Shown: in pieces, positions 1 through 9,133 of the stretch | Layout: each line of letters begins with the position of its first letter | Numbering within the stretch: the stretch's first letter is position 1 | Assembly (NCBI GenBank): GCA_913042895.1 | Contig: CAJWMQ010000008.1 | Span: 1-38,568, forward strand | Direction: 5' to 3' | Source of the DNA: an uncultured Verrucomicrobiales bacterium | GTDB lineage: Bacteria > Verrucomicrobiota > Verrucomicrobiia > Limisphaerales > UBA1100 | DNA length: 38,568 nucleotides | The notes under the pieces: generated by a model | The model's database searches: none | What the model saw: the letters and a program-made list of their open reading frames with translations, nothing else | What the model was told of the DNA's origin: nothing | Position numbers and translations under genes: made by a program

Positions 1-744
1 ACGGATGTGATCCAGCAGGACGCCGAGGGGCGGCGCCAGCTGGTGTTCTTGCGCGGCCCGATTTTCGCCCAGTTAGTTTTGGCGGATGAGATCAACCGCT
101 CTCCCCCAAAGACCCAAGCGGCTCTGTTGGAAGCCATGCAGGAGCATTCGGTCACCATCGGCGGCCAGACTTATGGCCTTGAAGAACCGTTCTTTGTGTT
201 GGCGACGCAAAACCCTGTGGAACAGGAAGGCACCTATCAGTTGCCCGAGGCGCAGAAGGACCGGTTCATGTTTCACATCAAGGTCAATTATCCGAAGAAA
301 GATGAGGAAGCGGAAATTATCCGCCGCACCACCGGCGTGCACAATGACCCCATTCGGCCGGTGATCAACGGTGATGAAATTATTCAGTGCCAGAAGATCG
401 TGCGCAAGGTGCCCGTACCCGATCACGTGAATGCGTACGTGCTGGATCTGGTGCGTCGTTGCCGGCCAGATGATGCCGAGGCGTTGCCGTTTACGCGTGA
501 GTTGATCAGTTGGGGGCCGGGACCGCGCGCCTGTCAGCAATTGATTCTGGGCGGCAAAGTCCGCGCTATTTTGCAGGGGCGCCCGAATGTGGTGCCCGAG
601 GATATCGCGGCGTTGGCGCATCCGGTTTTGCGCCATCGCATTGTGCCCACCTTCAACGCGGAAGCCGAAGGCATCACCGTGGACCATATTATCGACCGCG
701 TTTTGCAGGCTGTGCCGCAACAACCAGCCGGGGCCGCCTTGTAG
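1..744 (+). CDS. MoxR-family AAA+ ATPase, 5' truncated by window edge
   Basis: Frame open from base 1; [37 protein letters not shown] and [28 protein letters not shown] are typical MoxR Walker B/sensor regions; Walker A lies outside the window. Confidence 0.95.
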   Translation, partial: TDVIQQDAEGRRQLVFLRGPIFAQLVLADEINRSPPKTQAALLEAMQEHSVTIGGQTYGLEEPFFVLATQNPVEQEGTYQLPEAQKDRFMFHIKVNYPKKDEEAEIIRRTTGVHNDPIRPVINGDEIIQCQKIVRKVPVPDHVNAYVLDLVRRCRPDDAEALPFTRELISWGPGPRACQQLILGGKVRAILQGRPNVVPEDIAALAHPVLRHRIVPTFNAEAEGITVDHIIDRVLQAVPQQPAGAAL

Positions 745-771
745 CGTGCTCGGGCCGGCGCCGTTTGATTT

Positions 772-1671
772 ATGGCACCGTTAACCGACATGTTGCAGCC
801 TGAAGAGCTGCAAAGCATCGCCAACCTTCAGTTGATGGCGAAGCAAACTGTTGAAGGAGCCATCACCGGCATGCACCGCTCGCCACACAAGGGGTTTAGT
901 GTGGAATTCGCCCAGCATCGTGAATATGTGCAGGGTGATGAGATTCGCCGGGTAGACTGGAAGGTCTTTGCCAAGACCGACCGCTACTTCGTACGTGAGT
1001 ACGAGGAGGAAACCAACCTGCGTGCGATGTTGTTAGTGGATGCCAGCGGGAGTATGGGATACGCCGGCGAAAGCGGCCAAACAAAGCTACAGCATGCACT
1101 CAAGCTGGCCGCGTGCCTAGCGCACATCATTATGAGGCAAAGCGACAGCATTGGTCTCATGACGTTTGATACCGATATTCGCACGCACATTCCGCCGCGC
1201 TCCAGTAATCGTCACTTGCGCGTGCTCTATGAGGAAATGCTGCACACCCAGCCGGGCGGTGAGACGGATCTCTCCAAGGTCTTTCATGATATTGTGCCGC
1301 GTCTGCAAAAGCGGGGGATGATTTTCATCTTGTCTGATTGTTTTACCGACGTGAAAGAACTGCTCAAGTCGCTAGCGCATTTTCGGCATGCCTCGCATGA
1401 GGTAGTGATCTTTCATGTGATGGATCGTGACGAGGTGGAGTTTCCTTTCGATGCTTGGACGCGGTTTGAAAACCTGGAGCTGGCCGGAGAATTTCGGATG
1501 GTGGATCCAACCAGTTTTCGGGCAGCGTACCTCGACAACTTTGCGAAGTTCACCGCCGCACTTAAGGAAGGCTGCCAGCGGCACCGGATTGACCTGGTGC
1601 CGATGTACACGCACGAGAGTCTCACTGATTGTCTGGCGAGATTCCTGCGGCAACGACAGGGGGTGGCATGA
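772..1671 (+). CDS. DUF58 domain protein (VWA-like)
   Basis: GDEIRRVDWKVFAKTDRYFVREYEEE plus LLVDASGSMGY; located directly after moxR. Confidence 0.93.
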   Translation: MAPLTDMLQPEELQSIANLQLMAKQTVEGAITGMHRSPHKGFSVEFAQHREYVQGDEIRRVDWKVFAKTDRYFVREYEEETNLRAMLLVDASGSMGYAGESGQTKLQHALKLAACLAHIIMRQSDSIGLMTFDTDIRTHIPPRSSNRHLRVLYEEMLHTQPGGETDLSKVFHDIVPRLQKRGMIFILSDCFTDVKELLKSLAHFRHASHEVVIFHVMDRDEVEFPFDAWTRFENLELAGEFRMVDPTSFRAAYLDNFAKFTAALKEGCQRHRIDLVPMYTHESLTDCLARFLRQRQGVA

Positions 1672-3833
1672 GCTTCATGAACCTAGCATTGGTGGGGGGC
1701 GCGGCGGCAGCAGCCATTCCCATCCTCGTACACCTCATCAGCAAGAGCCAGCATCGTGAGGTGAAATGGGGTGCCATGCACTTGATTGAGCTTACACTCA
1801 AATCCCAGCAACGCCGGCTACGGTTTGAGCATTGGCTGCTCATGCTGTTGCGTTGTGCCATTCCCATCTTGCTGGCGCTCTGCATGGCGCGGCCGATTCT
1901 CAAGGGTACGGCAGCCTTGTGGTCCAACGCAAAGACCTCCCTGCTGGTGGTGTTGGATAATAGTTACTCGTTGGATTTCAAGGGCGCCGGCGGCACAAAC
2001 TTCGAGAAGGCCCGCGATACAGCCGCGGAATTGGTGCAGAAACTGCAGCGGGGCTCGGATGTAAACGTGGTGCTCATGAGCGACCCCAAAACGCCGTTGT
2101 ACGATACCTCGGTGTTTAACACCGAGGCGGTGGCCGAGGAGCTTCAGGCTATGCAGGCGGGGTTTGGGCAGGCGCAGGTGAGCACCGCACTGGAGCACGG
2201 CGCCGAGCAGTTGCTGAGCATGAACCACCCGCACCGTGAGGTGGTGCTCATCAGCGATTTTCAGCGGATCAGCTGGCCTACGGAGGAAGGCGAGGCGGCA
2301 TTGCGCACTCGGGTGGGCCAGCAGTTGCAGGGGCTGGAGATGCCGCCGAACCTTACGCTCTTTCACGTGGGAGTGGAAGGCCGGGAAAATGTCTGCGTGG
2401 AAACGGTTTCCACTTCGCACCTGTTGCTGGGCATCAATCAAACGGTCACCGTGCAGGCGTCGTTGCGCAATTACGGCGAACGCAATCACGAGGCCTTGCG
2501 GGTCATCTTTCATGCCGACGGCAAGCCGGTGGATGAACAACAGATTCCACTCGGTGCCGGCGAACGCCGGCAAGTGCGCTTCCGGCATTCCTTCGATACG
2601 CCTGGCTCGCATGTCATTGAGGTGGCCACCGATGCCGATAGCCTCAAGGCCGACAATATTTTCCGGGCCAGCATTCCTGTTTGGGACAAGGTGCCCGTGC
2701 TGGTGATCAATGGCGCGCCGGATACGGAACCGCTTAAGGGTGAAACGGATTTTCTGCAGATTGCCCTGCAACCCTACCGCGAGGGCGGTGAGCCGGATTT
2801 GGTGGATTTGTTGGAGTCGCGCATCATCAACGTGGCCGATTTCAACGCTGCGGCCTTAGGCGACACGCGCGTGGTGGTGTTGGCCAATGTCAGCCAACTG
2901 CAGCGCAGTCAGTTGAACGAGCTGCAAACGTTTGTGAAAGACGGCGGCGGCCTGATGATCTTTGGCGGTGATCAGCTCGATAAACGCTGGTACAATGAGC
3001 AACTGCTGCCTTACGGCTTGCTGCCGGCACGCCTCGGGGAGGTGGCCGATAAACGTAATGATCCGGAGCCATTCACCCGCATGGTGGTGCAGCGCTTTGA
3101 TCATCCGGCCCTGAAGATTTTCAGCAACCCGCGCAACGGCGACCTAGCGTCCGCCGAGGTGCGCCAATGGCACCGGACTGTGGAGGATCCGGATAACGAA
3201 CTGGTGCGGCCTCTGGCGCGGCTTGAAACAGGGGATGCCTTTCTGCTCGAAAAGATCTACGGCAACGGCCGCGTGTTGTTCTGCGCCACGGCCTGCGATG
3301 ATGCGTGGAGCTCATTGCCATTGCGGCCGTTCTTCGTCCCCTTTTCCCAAAGACTGTGCACCTACCTAGCCTCCTCGGTGATGCCGTCGCGTAATCTTGG
3401 CGTAAATGAAAAAGCGGTCGCTCATTTTCCTACGGATCAAGCCGGACAGGAAGTGATGGTGACGGATACAGAGAACGAACAATACACGCTGCTTATCGAG
3501 CTGCGCGGCGGTCGCGGCGTGGCCACCTTCGAGGAAACGGCGCGACCAGGACTGTACACCATGAAGGGCCCCACGGGGGAGGCGATTCATTTTGTGGTGA
3601 ACACGCCCCGGAGCGAGAGCGATCTCAAACAACTCACGCAGGAGGAACGCCGCGGAGTGGCGGCGGCCATGAACGCCGATTTGGTGCAGGACCTCGGTGA
3701 GTACCGCGACCTCGACCATACCCGACGGTTTGGTCAGGAGATTTGGAAACCGATCTTCGCGTTGGTTTTGTTTTTCCTGTTTTTTGAACTCTGGCTGGAA
3801 CGCCGCATGGCGCGTCAACGGGTTTCGGGTTAG
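1668..3833 (+). CDS. BatA-like membrane protein with N-terminal aerotolerance region, VWA and GATase-like domain
   Basis: ATGA overlap with the DUF58 stop; MSFMNLALVGGAAAAAIPILVHLISKSQHREVKWGAMHLIE; C-terminal TM LFFLFFELWLERRMAR. The ORF-track start at 1629 is probably too early. Confidence 0.9.
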   Translation: MSFMNLALVGGAAAAAIPILVHLISKSQHREVKWGAMHLIELTLKSQQRRLRFEHWLLMLLRCAIPILLALCMARPILKGTAALWSNAKTSLLVVLDNSYSLDFKGAGGTNFEKARDTAAELVQKLQRGSDVNVVLMSDPKTPLYDTSVFNTEAVAEELQAMQAGFGQAQVSTALEHGAEQLLSMNHPHREVVLISDFQRISWPTEEGEAALRTRVGQQLQGLEMPPNLTLFHVGVEGRENVCVETVSTSHLLLGINQTVTVQASLRNYGERNHEALRVIFHADGKPVDEQQIPLGAGERRQVRFRHSFDTPGSHVIEVATDADSLKADNIFRASIPVWDKVPVLVINGAPDTEPLKGETDFLQIALQPYREGGEPDLVDLLESRIINVADFNAAALGDTRVVVLANVSQLQRSQLNELQTFVKDGGGLMIFGGDQLDKRWYNEQLLPYGLLPARLGEVADKRNDPEPFTRMVVQRFDHPALKIFSNPRNGDLASAEVRQWHRTVEDPDNELVRPLARLETGDAFLLEKIYGNGRVLFCATACDDAWSSLPLRPFFVPFSQRLCTYLASSVMPSRNLGVNEKAVAHFPTDQAGQEVMVTDTENEQYTLLIELRGGRGVATFEETARPGLYTMKGPTGEAIHFVVNTPRSESDLKQLTQEERRGVAAAMNADLVQDLGEYRDLDHTRRFGQEIWKPIFALVLFFLFFELWLERRMARQRVSG

Positions 3834-3834
3834 G

Positions 3835-6693
3835 ATGATAACAGGCACGTACAGTTTGGACCCCATGCTTGCGGCGAAGGCCGCGGAGGGCGCGCGCCTG
3901 CATTTTTCCGGCGACCTCACGTGGTGGCTGGCGGTCTTGATTGGCCTGGGCGCTGCGGGATTGGCCGCCTGGATTTACCGGGGGGATTTACGTGGCCGCA
4001 CCACGCCGGGCCTCTGGGTGTTGCCCGTGTTGCGAGGTTTCACCGTGATGCTGGTGGTGATGATGTTGTCCGGGCCGGTGATTCAAAACCGCACCTCCGT
4101 GGGCACCACGGCTCGCGTACTCATGTACGTGGATGCGTCGGCCAGCATGAAGGCTACCGACGAGCAAATGGAAACCCAGCGCAAGCTGCGGATTCTGCGT
4201 CGGCTGGGCTGGCTCGAAGGTGGGGCGGATGAAGCTGCCGCTGGGGATGCACTGGATCGGTTGGGCGAACTGCGTCGCGTCCTCACTGCGATGGCGGCAG
4301 ACACCGCCAACAATCTCCGAAACCACGTGGAGCAGGGCGAACTGATCACCAAACAGGCCGCCAATTATCTGGAGGCCATGGAGCTGGATGGCTGGACGGA
4401 TAATGAATTGGAAGCTTTCAAAGCCGATTTGCTGGATCCCTTTCTGAAACTGGATCCGGAGCAGGCTGATGAAAACGATAAAGCCAACTTGCTGGCATTG
4501 CAGCCAGCCGTGGATCGATGGGAGCAAACTATTCGCAACCTCCTCCCCCAAGGTGCCACGGCTTTGGATGCGCTGGATCCGGACACCCGCGCCGCGGTGG
4601 AGCGCTTTGATCGTACCCCGCGCTGGCAGCGACTGGAGACGCAACTGCTCGATGGTGCCGGCGGGTTGGTGAACCAACTGGCCGCGGAGCACAACGTGGA
4701 ATTACTCGCCCTCACCGCCCGCCGTTTCCAAATGCTGTGGCACCCCGGCGCCTTGGGCAATGTGGCTGGGGACGAGGAAGCGGAAGCCGAAGCGGCAAAG
4801 GAGGCCGAGGATAATCCCTTGTCCACCCCGCGGACGCTGCCTGTGGCCGCCACCAATATGGTCACGGATCTGACCACCGGCATTCTCGAAGGGGCGGTTT
4901 CTGAAAATCCGGAAGAGAAACTGTTCGTCGTGCTCTTCACCGATGGCCAACACAATGTGGATGGTGCCTCGCCTTTAGAGATGGCCGCGCAGTTGAAGGA
5001 TCGCGGCATCGCCGTGCATGTTGTGGGCATGGGCACCACCGAGGTGGCCCGCGATCTGGCTGTGTTGAAGGCCGAGACTCCTAGTGCCGTTTATCCCGAT
5101 GCTCGCCTTACCGGCCACGTGATCGTACAGGATGGCATGGATCCGGGCAAACCGTTCACCGTGCGCATTGAACACCACGGCGTGCCGGTGTGGCAGCGCG
5201 AGTTTGTCACCGCCCGCAAGCGCCGCAAGTTGCCATTTGATTTTCCGATCAAAGACATCGTGGCCGCCGAGCAAACCCGCCTTAGTCGCGACCTACGTTA
5301 TGCGAATCTGCCTTTGGTGTTCAACGTGGTGATCCCGCCGGTGGAAGGGGAATCCAAGGACGATAACAACGCCGGCACCTTGCGCGTGAATGTCGTCACC
5401 CAGAAGCCGCGCATCCTGTTTGTGGACACCCGCCCGCGTTGGGAATTTCGCTATCTGCGCAACCTGTTGGAGCGTGATGAACGGTGGGACGTAAACACCA
5501 TCCAGGCCAACTGGATCAATGCTGGTACGCCCATCCTCGGGCCACGAGGTAATCAGCTCGGGCAATTTCCCAATACGCGCGATCTGCTTTTCCAGTATCA
5601 ACTCGTGATTCTGGGCGACGTGGGCAAAGACCTGTTTGCGCCAGCCGAACTTCAGTGGCTGCGTGACTTTGTGCAACTTAATGGCGGCGGAATGATCTTC
5701 ATTGATGGCCGCATGGAACGGCATTTTAATTTTTCCGGAACACCGGTATACGATCTCTTGCCGGTAAAACTCGCCGCTCAAGGTCAGACCGAACTGCGCA
5801 GCTTAGAGACATCCCTGCGCTTTCGCAGTGCGGGAGGCGCTCAGGCGCCGCTGATGTTGGCCGCGGATTCCGCGTCTAACCTGAAGATTTGGAACGACTT
5901 GCCCGGCCCGCGCTGGGCGGCCCTCTCCGAAGCTTTGCCCGGCGCGGAAACGTTATTGGAAATTGTGGACGCCAACACGCAGGCGGCCATTCCCGGCTTG
6001 GTCTTTCGTCGATTCGGGGCTGGTCGGGTATTATACTCCGCCTTCGATGAATCATGGCGCTGGCGCAAAGGCGTCGCCGATATGCATCATCAACGCTATT
6101 GGAATCAAGTGGCTAAATGGATCATGGAGCCACCCTTTGCCGTACAGGATGCCTTTATTGCGCTGGACTCCGGCCCTACTACATATGAGCTGGAAGAAAC
6201 CGCTCCCATCCGCGTGCGCATCACCAACCCCCAACTGGCCGCCAACCCTAACCTTAAGCCTGAGGCCGTGATTCTGCGCGAAGGTCGCGTCTTCGGCACC
6301 GTGCCGTTGGATCCCGATCCACAATCCTTTACCTTCCGCGGCGAAACCGCTCCGTTGGAGTCCGGCGATTATGAAGTGCGCGTGCGCATCCCCGGCGTGC
6401 CTGATGGCCTGATTAAGGCCAGCACCGCCTTCACAGTTGCTACCAATCCCTTCGGCGAACTGGGTCGCCTGCACTGCGACGAATTGCTCCTGCGCCAAAT
6501 CGCCAAGGATTCAGGCGGCGAATACTATCGCGAAGAAGAGATGCAACGCCTGGTGGAACTGCTGGGCCCCGCCAGTGATCATCGCGAAATTACTGAAGAA
6601 ATCCAACTCTGGCAAAGCTACTGGTGGTTTACCCCAATCATGCTCCTTCTCACCACCGAATGGATCCTCCGCCGCACAAAAGGGTTAGTGTAG
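3835..6693 (+). CDS. Large VWA/glutamine-amidotransferase-like membrane protein of the MoxR-Bat operon
   Basis: VLMYVDASASMKATDE, VVLFTDGQHNVDGASPLEMAAQLKDRGIAVHVVGMGT, ILFVDTRPRWEFRYLRNLLERD; N-terminal and C-terminal TM segments. ATG at 3835 follows the upstream stop closely. Confidence 0.88.
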   Translation: MITGTYSLDPMLAAKAAEGARLHFSGDLTWWLAVLIGLGAAGLAAWIYRGDLRGRTTPGLWVLPVLRGFTVMLVVMMLSGPVIQNRTSVGTTARVLMYVDASASMKATDEQMETQRKLRILRRLGWLEGGADEAAAGDALDRLGELRRVLTAMAADTANNLRNHVEQGELITKQAANYLEAMELDGWTDNELEAFKADLLDPFLKLDPEQADENDKANLLALQPAVDRWEQTIRNLLPQGATALDALDPDTRAAVERFDRTPRWQRLETQLLDGAGGLVNQLAAEHNVELLALTARRFQMLWHPGALGNVAGDEEAEAEAAKEAEDNPLSTPRTLPVAATNMVTDLTTGILEGAVSENPEEKLFVVLFTDGQHNVDGASPLEMAAQLKDRGIAVHVVGMGTTEVARDLAVLKAETPSAVYPDARLTGHVIVQDGMDPGKPFTVRIEHHGVPVWQREFVTARKRRKLPFDFPIKDIVAAEQTRLSRDLRYANLPLVFNVVIPPVEGESKDDNNAGTLRVNVVTQKPRILFVDTRPRWEFRYLRNLLERDERWDVNTIQANWINAGTPILGPRGNQLGQFPNTRDLLFQYQLVILGDVGKDLFAPAELQWLRDFVQLNGGGMIFIDGRMERHFNFSGTPVYDLLPVKLAAQGQTELRSLETSLRFRSAGGAQAPLMLAADSASNLKIWNDLPGPRWAALSEALPGAETLLEIVDANTQAAIPGLVFRRFGAGRVLYSAFDESWRWRKGVADMHHQRYWNQVAKWIMEPPFAVQDAFIALDSGPTTYELEETAPIRVRITNPQLAANPNLKPEAVILREGRVFGTVPLDPDPQSFTFRGETAPLESGDYEVRVRIPGVPDGLIKASTAFTVATNPFGELGRLHCDELLLRQIAKDSGGEYYREEEMQRLVELLGPASDHREITEEIQLWQSYWWFTPIMLLLTTEWILRRTKGLV

Positions 6694-6714
6694 GGGTGCA
6701 GGCAAGCGAGTGAT

Positions 6715-6738
6715 ACAAGTTGTTATCAGAACAATTGT
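6715..6738. promoter_or_regulatory. Imperfect inverted repeat upstream of fabI
   Basis: ACAAGTTGTT-ATCAG-AACAATTGT; flanked by CAAGC (6703-6707) and GCTTG (6744-6748). Confidence 0.35.
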
Positions 6739-6780
6739 GCCTTGCTTGGGGGAGGCGTTTTCCGTAGGGCTGGCGGGGTC

Positions 6781-7554
6781 ATGGGCATTTTATCCGGCAA
6801 AAAAGGAGTGGTGTTTGGCGTGGCCAACAGGCGTTCGATCGCGTGGGCAATTGCGCAGGCGTGGAAGGACGAAGGTGCCGAGCTGGCGTTCACCTATCAG
6901 GGCGAGCGACTGAAGGATAACGTGACACAACTGGCCGAGACATTTGGCGAGGACACATTGATCACCGAGTGTGACGTGACTCAGGATGATCATATCGATC
7001 GGGTGTTCAACGAGGTGGGAGAGAAGTTCGATGGGAAACTGGATTTGATGCTGCACTCGGTGGCCTTTGCGCCAAAGGAGGCATTAGAAGGTACGTTTGT
7101 TGGTACCACGCGTGAGGCGTTTCGGCTGGCCCATGATGTAAGTGCGTATTCGCTGGTGGCGTTGAGTCGCGCGGCGGCGCCCTTGATGACCGAGGGTGGC
7201 AGCATCGTGGCGATGAGTTATCTTGGCGCAGAACGGGTAGTGCCGCACTACAACGTGATGGGTGTGGCCAAGGCGTCGCTGGAAGCCAGCACACGGTATC
7301 TGGCTAGTGATTTGGGCGAACAAAAAATCCGTGTGAACTGTATCAGTGCCGGCCCGGTTAACACGTTGGCCGCCCGCGGCATCGCCGGTTTCACCAGCAT
7401 GCTCAAGCATAACGCCGAGCACGCGCCGCTGAAACGCAATGTGCTGCCTGAGGAATTGGGTGCCACGGGCGCGTTTCTCGCTAGTGACGGCGGCGCGGCC
7501 ATCACCGGGCAAGTGTTGTACGTTGATTGCGGGTACCAGATTATGGGGATGTAG
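6781..7554 (+). CDS. fabI: Enoyl-[acyl-carrier-protein] reductase (NADH)
   Basis: MGILSGKKGVVFGVANRRSIAWAIAQAW, SYLGAERVVPHYNVMGVAKASLEASTRYLASDLG, C-terminal GQVLYVDCGYQIMGM. Confidence 0.96.
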   Translation: MGILSGKKGVVFGVANRRSIAWAIAQAWKDEGAELAFTYQGERLKDNVTQLAETFGEDTLITECDVTQDDHIDRVFNEVGEKFDGKLDLMLHSVAFAPKEALEGTFVGTTREAFRLAHDVSAYSLVALSRAAAPLMTEGGSIVAMSYLGAERVVPHYNVMGVAKASLEASTRYLASDLGEQKIRVNCISAGPVNTLAARGIAGFTSMLKHNAEHAPLKRNVLPEELGATGAFLASDGGAAITGQVLYVDCGYQIMGM

Positions 7555-7597
7555 GCCGGGCCGCTTTCTGCTTGGAATTAAAACCGCTTCATTGTGT

Positions 7598-7624
7598 CAT
7601 GGCACTTCGCCATGGCTATTTTTT
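7598..7624 (+). terminator. Candidate intrinsic terminator after fabI
   Basis: CATGGC-ACTTC-GCCATG stem-loop followed by GCTA and TTTTTT (7619-7624). Confidence 0.5.
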
Positions 7625-7629
7625 CCCAT

Positions 7630-9084
7630 ATGGCTCCGGTTCCTCCGGGTTTTAAACCTAAGTGGCGTGATTACCTAGAGGAACACGTGGCTTTGTACCG
7701 TCGAATGCCGGAGGAGCTGACTTTGTGCGTCGAGGAACTAGTGCCGTGGTTCATGAAAAAGGTGACTTGGAAGTGGGAGCCGTGGACAGGCCGAAAGCGT
7801 AAGCCAGACGAGGAAATGGCCAAAGTGTGCGTGTCTTTTCTGGCCTGTTTATTAATTGTAAATCGGTCAAAGAAAGATTTGGCGCATTTCCACACCTTCG
7901 TATTTCACCCCGCAAGCCTTAAAGACGATGATGGCGAAACATGGGCAGGCTGGGCAAGCCCGCGGGGCTACATCGAGCAAAGTTGGCCTTCAACCCTTAG
8001 GGGGATGCAGGATGGGGAAGATAATCACTGCACGACCATTCATGAGTTCGCACACATGATTGATTTTCGCACCACTGCCACTGACAGCATCCCTTATTTT
8101 GATTCAACCAGTGCTCGCAAGGAGTACCAGGCATTTTTAGAATCTGAATATGTGGATATTTGTAAGGCCTGGGAGAAGGTGAGTGGATGTGCCGCGATTC
8201 GGAAATACGCCACGACCGAAAAAAGTGAATTCCTTACCTGCGCCACCGAATCTTTTTTTGAAAACTCTGAAAGACTAAAGTTTTTGAGGCCCCAGGTTTA
8301 TAGCTGGATGCAGCGAATTTATAAAATGGATCCCCACCAATGGGTGGACCGCCGCCAATGGGCGGAACGTGTAAGTCTCGGCGAACTTAAGAATATAAGA
8401 AATTATCAGTGGGACCAATGGGATTTTAAAACGACTTGGGACAGCAAAAGAAGCCACACTGAATTATTGTGGCCACATGGAATCTCGGCAAAGGATTATC
8501 CTGCTTGGAATGCTGCTGAAGTAGAGCGGCGCCAAGGTGAAGAGCGAGCAAGAATTGAACGTGAAGCAAGAGAAGCGGCAGAAAGAGCGGCAAGAGAGAG
8601 AAAGGAAAAAAAAGAACGGGAGCGCAAAGAAAGAGAGGCGCAAGAAAAGAGGTTGGAAAAAGAAGAGCGTGAACGTAGAGAAGAAGCAGAGCGAAAGCAG
8701 CGAGAGCGTTATTTATTGAACAACAGAACTGTGATTGTTGAATATCCCAATGGAATGCCGCAGCTTAAATATGAGCTGGTGGACGGCCACCGCGAGGGCC
8801 TGATGCAGCGATGGGACGAGCAAGGTAACTTGCGCGAGGAGACCGAATACAGTCGCGGTCGAAAACAAGGCATGGTCACCTATTACTATCCCGATGGCCA
8901 GAAGGAGATGGCAGGGTTCTACATCTTGGACGAACGAGCGGGTTTGTGGCGTGGCTGGCATGAGGACGGGACAAAAAGTTTTCAGAGCCGATATCGGGAC
9001 GGCGAACTGTACCGGTGGAAGCAATATCGGCACGACGGCACGGATCAGACTTACAGCCGTGCGAAAAATCGTTTTGGCCGGTGA
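7630..9084 (+). CDS. MtfA-like (M90) zinc peptidase fused to charged helical linker and C-terminal MORN/YwqK-like repeats
   Basis: PPGFKPKWRDYLEEHVALYRRMPEEL, HEFAHMID (8041-8064), YATTEKSEFLTCATESFFENSERL, then an E/R/K-rich helix (about 8512-8706) and 4-5 MORN-like repeats of about 23 aa. Alternative starts 7594 (GTG) and 7612 (ATG). Confidence 0.85.
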   Translation: MAPVPPGFKPKWRDYLEEHVALYRRMPEELTLCVEELVPWFMKKVTWKWEPWTGRKRKPDEEMAKVCVSFLACLLIVNRSKKDLAHFHTFVFHPASLKDDDGETWAGWASPRGYIEQSWPSTLRGMQDGEDNHCTTIHEFAHMIDFRTTATDSIPYFDSTSARKEYQAFLESEYVDICKAWEKVSGCAAIRKYATTEKSEFLTCATESFFENSERLKFLRPQVYSWMQRIYKMDPHQWVDRRQWAERVSLGELKNIRNYQWDQWDFKTTWDSKRSHTELLWPHGISAKDYPAWNAAEVERRQGEERARIEREAREAAERAARERKEKKERERKEREAQEKRLEKEERERREEAERKQRERYLLNNRTVIVEYPNGMPQLKYELVDGHREGLMQRWDEQGNLREETEYSRGRKQGMVTYYYPDGQKEMAGFYILDERAGLWRGWHEDGTKSFQSRYRDGELYRWKQYRHDGTDQTYSRAKNRFGR

Positions 9085-9133
9085 CACGCTTGGGCGTTGG
9101 CAAGGACGCGGCACGAGCGTACGGTAGGGGCCG

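Noticed and set aside
1818-2771. 317 aa minus-strand ORF in the Bat operon
   Set aside because: Antisense to a well-supported BatA-like gene; shadow ORF composition.
8537-8719. 60 aa Lys/Arg/Glu-rich ORF
   Set aside because: Out-of-frame reading of the purine-rich tract inside the peptidase-MORN gene.
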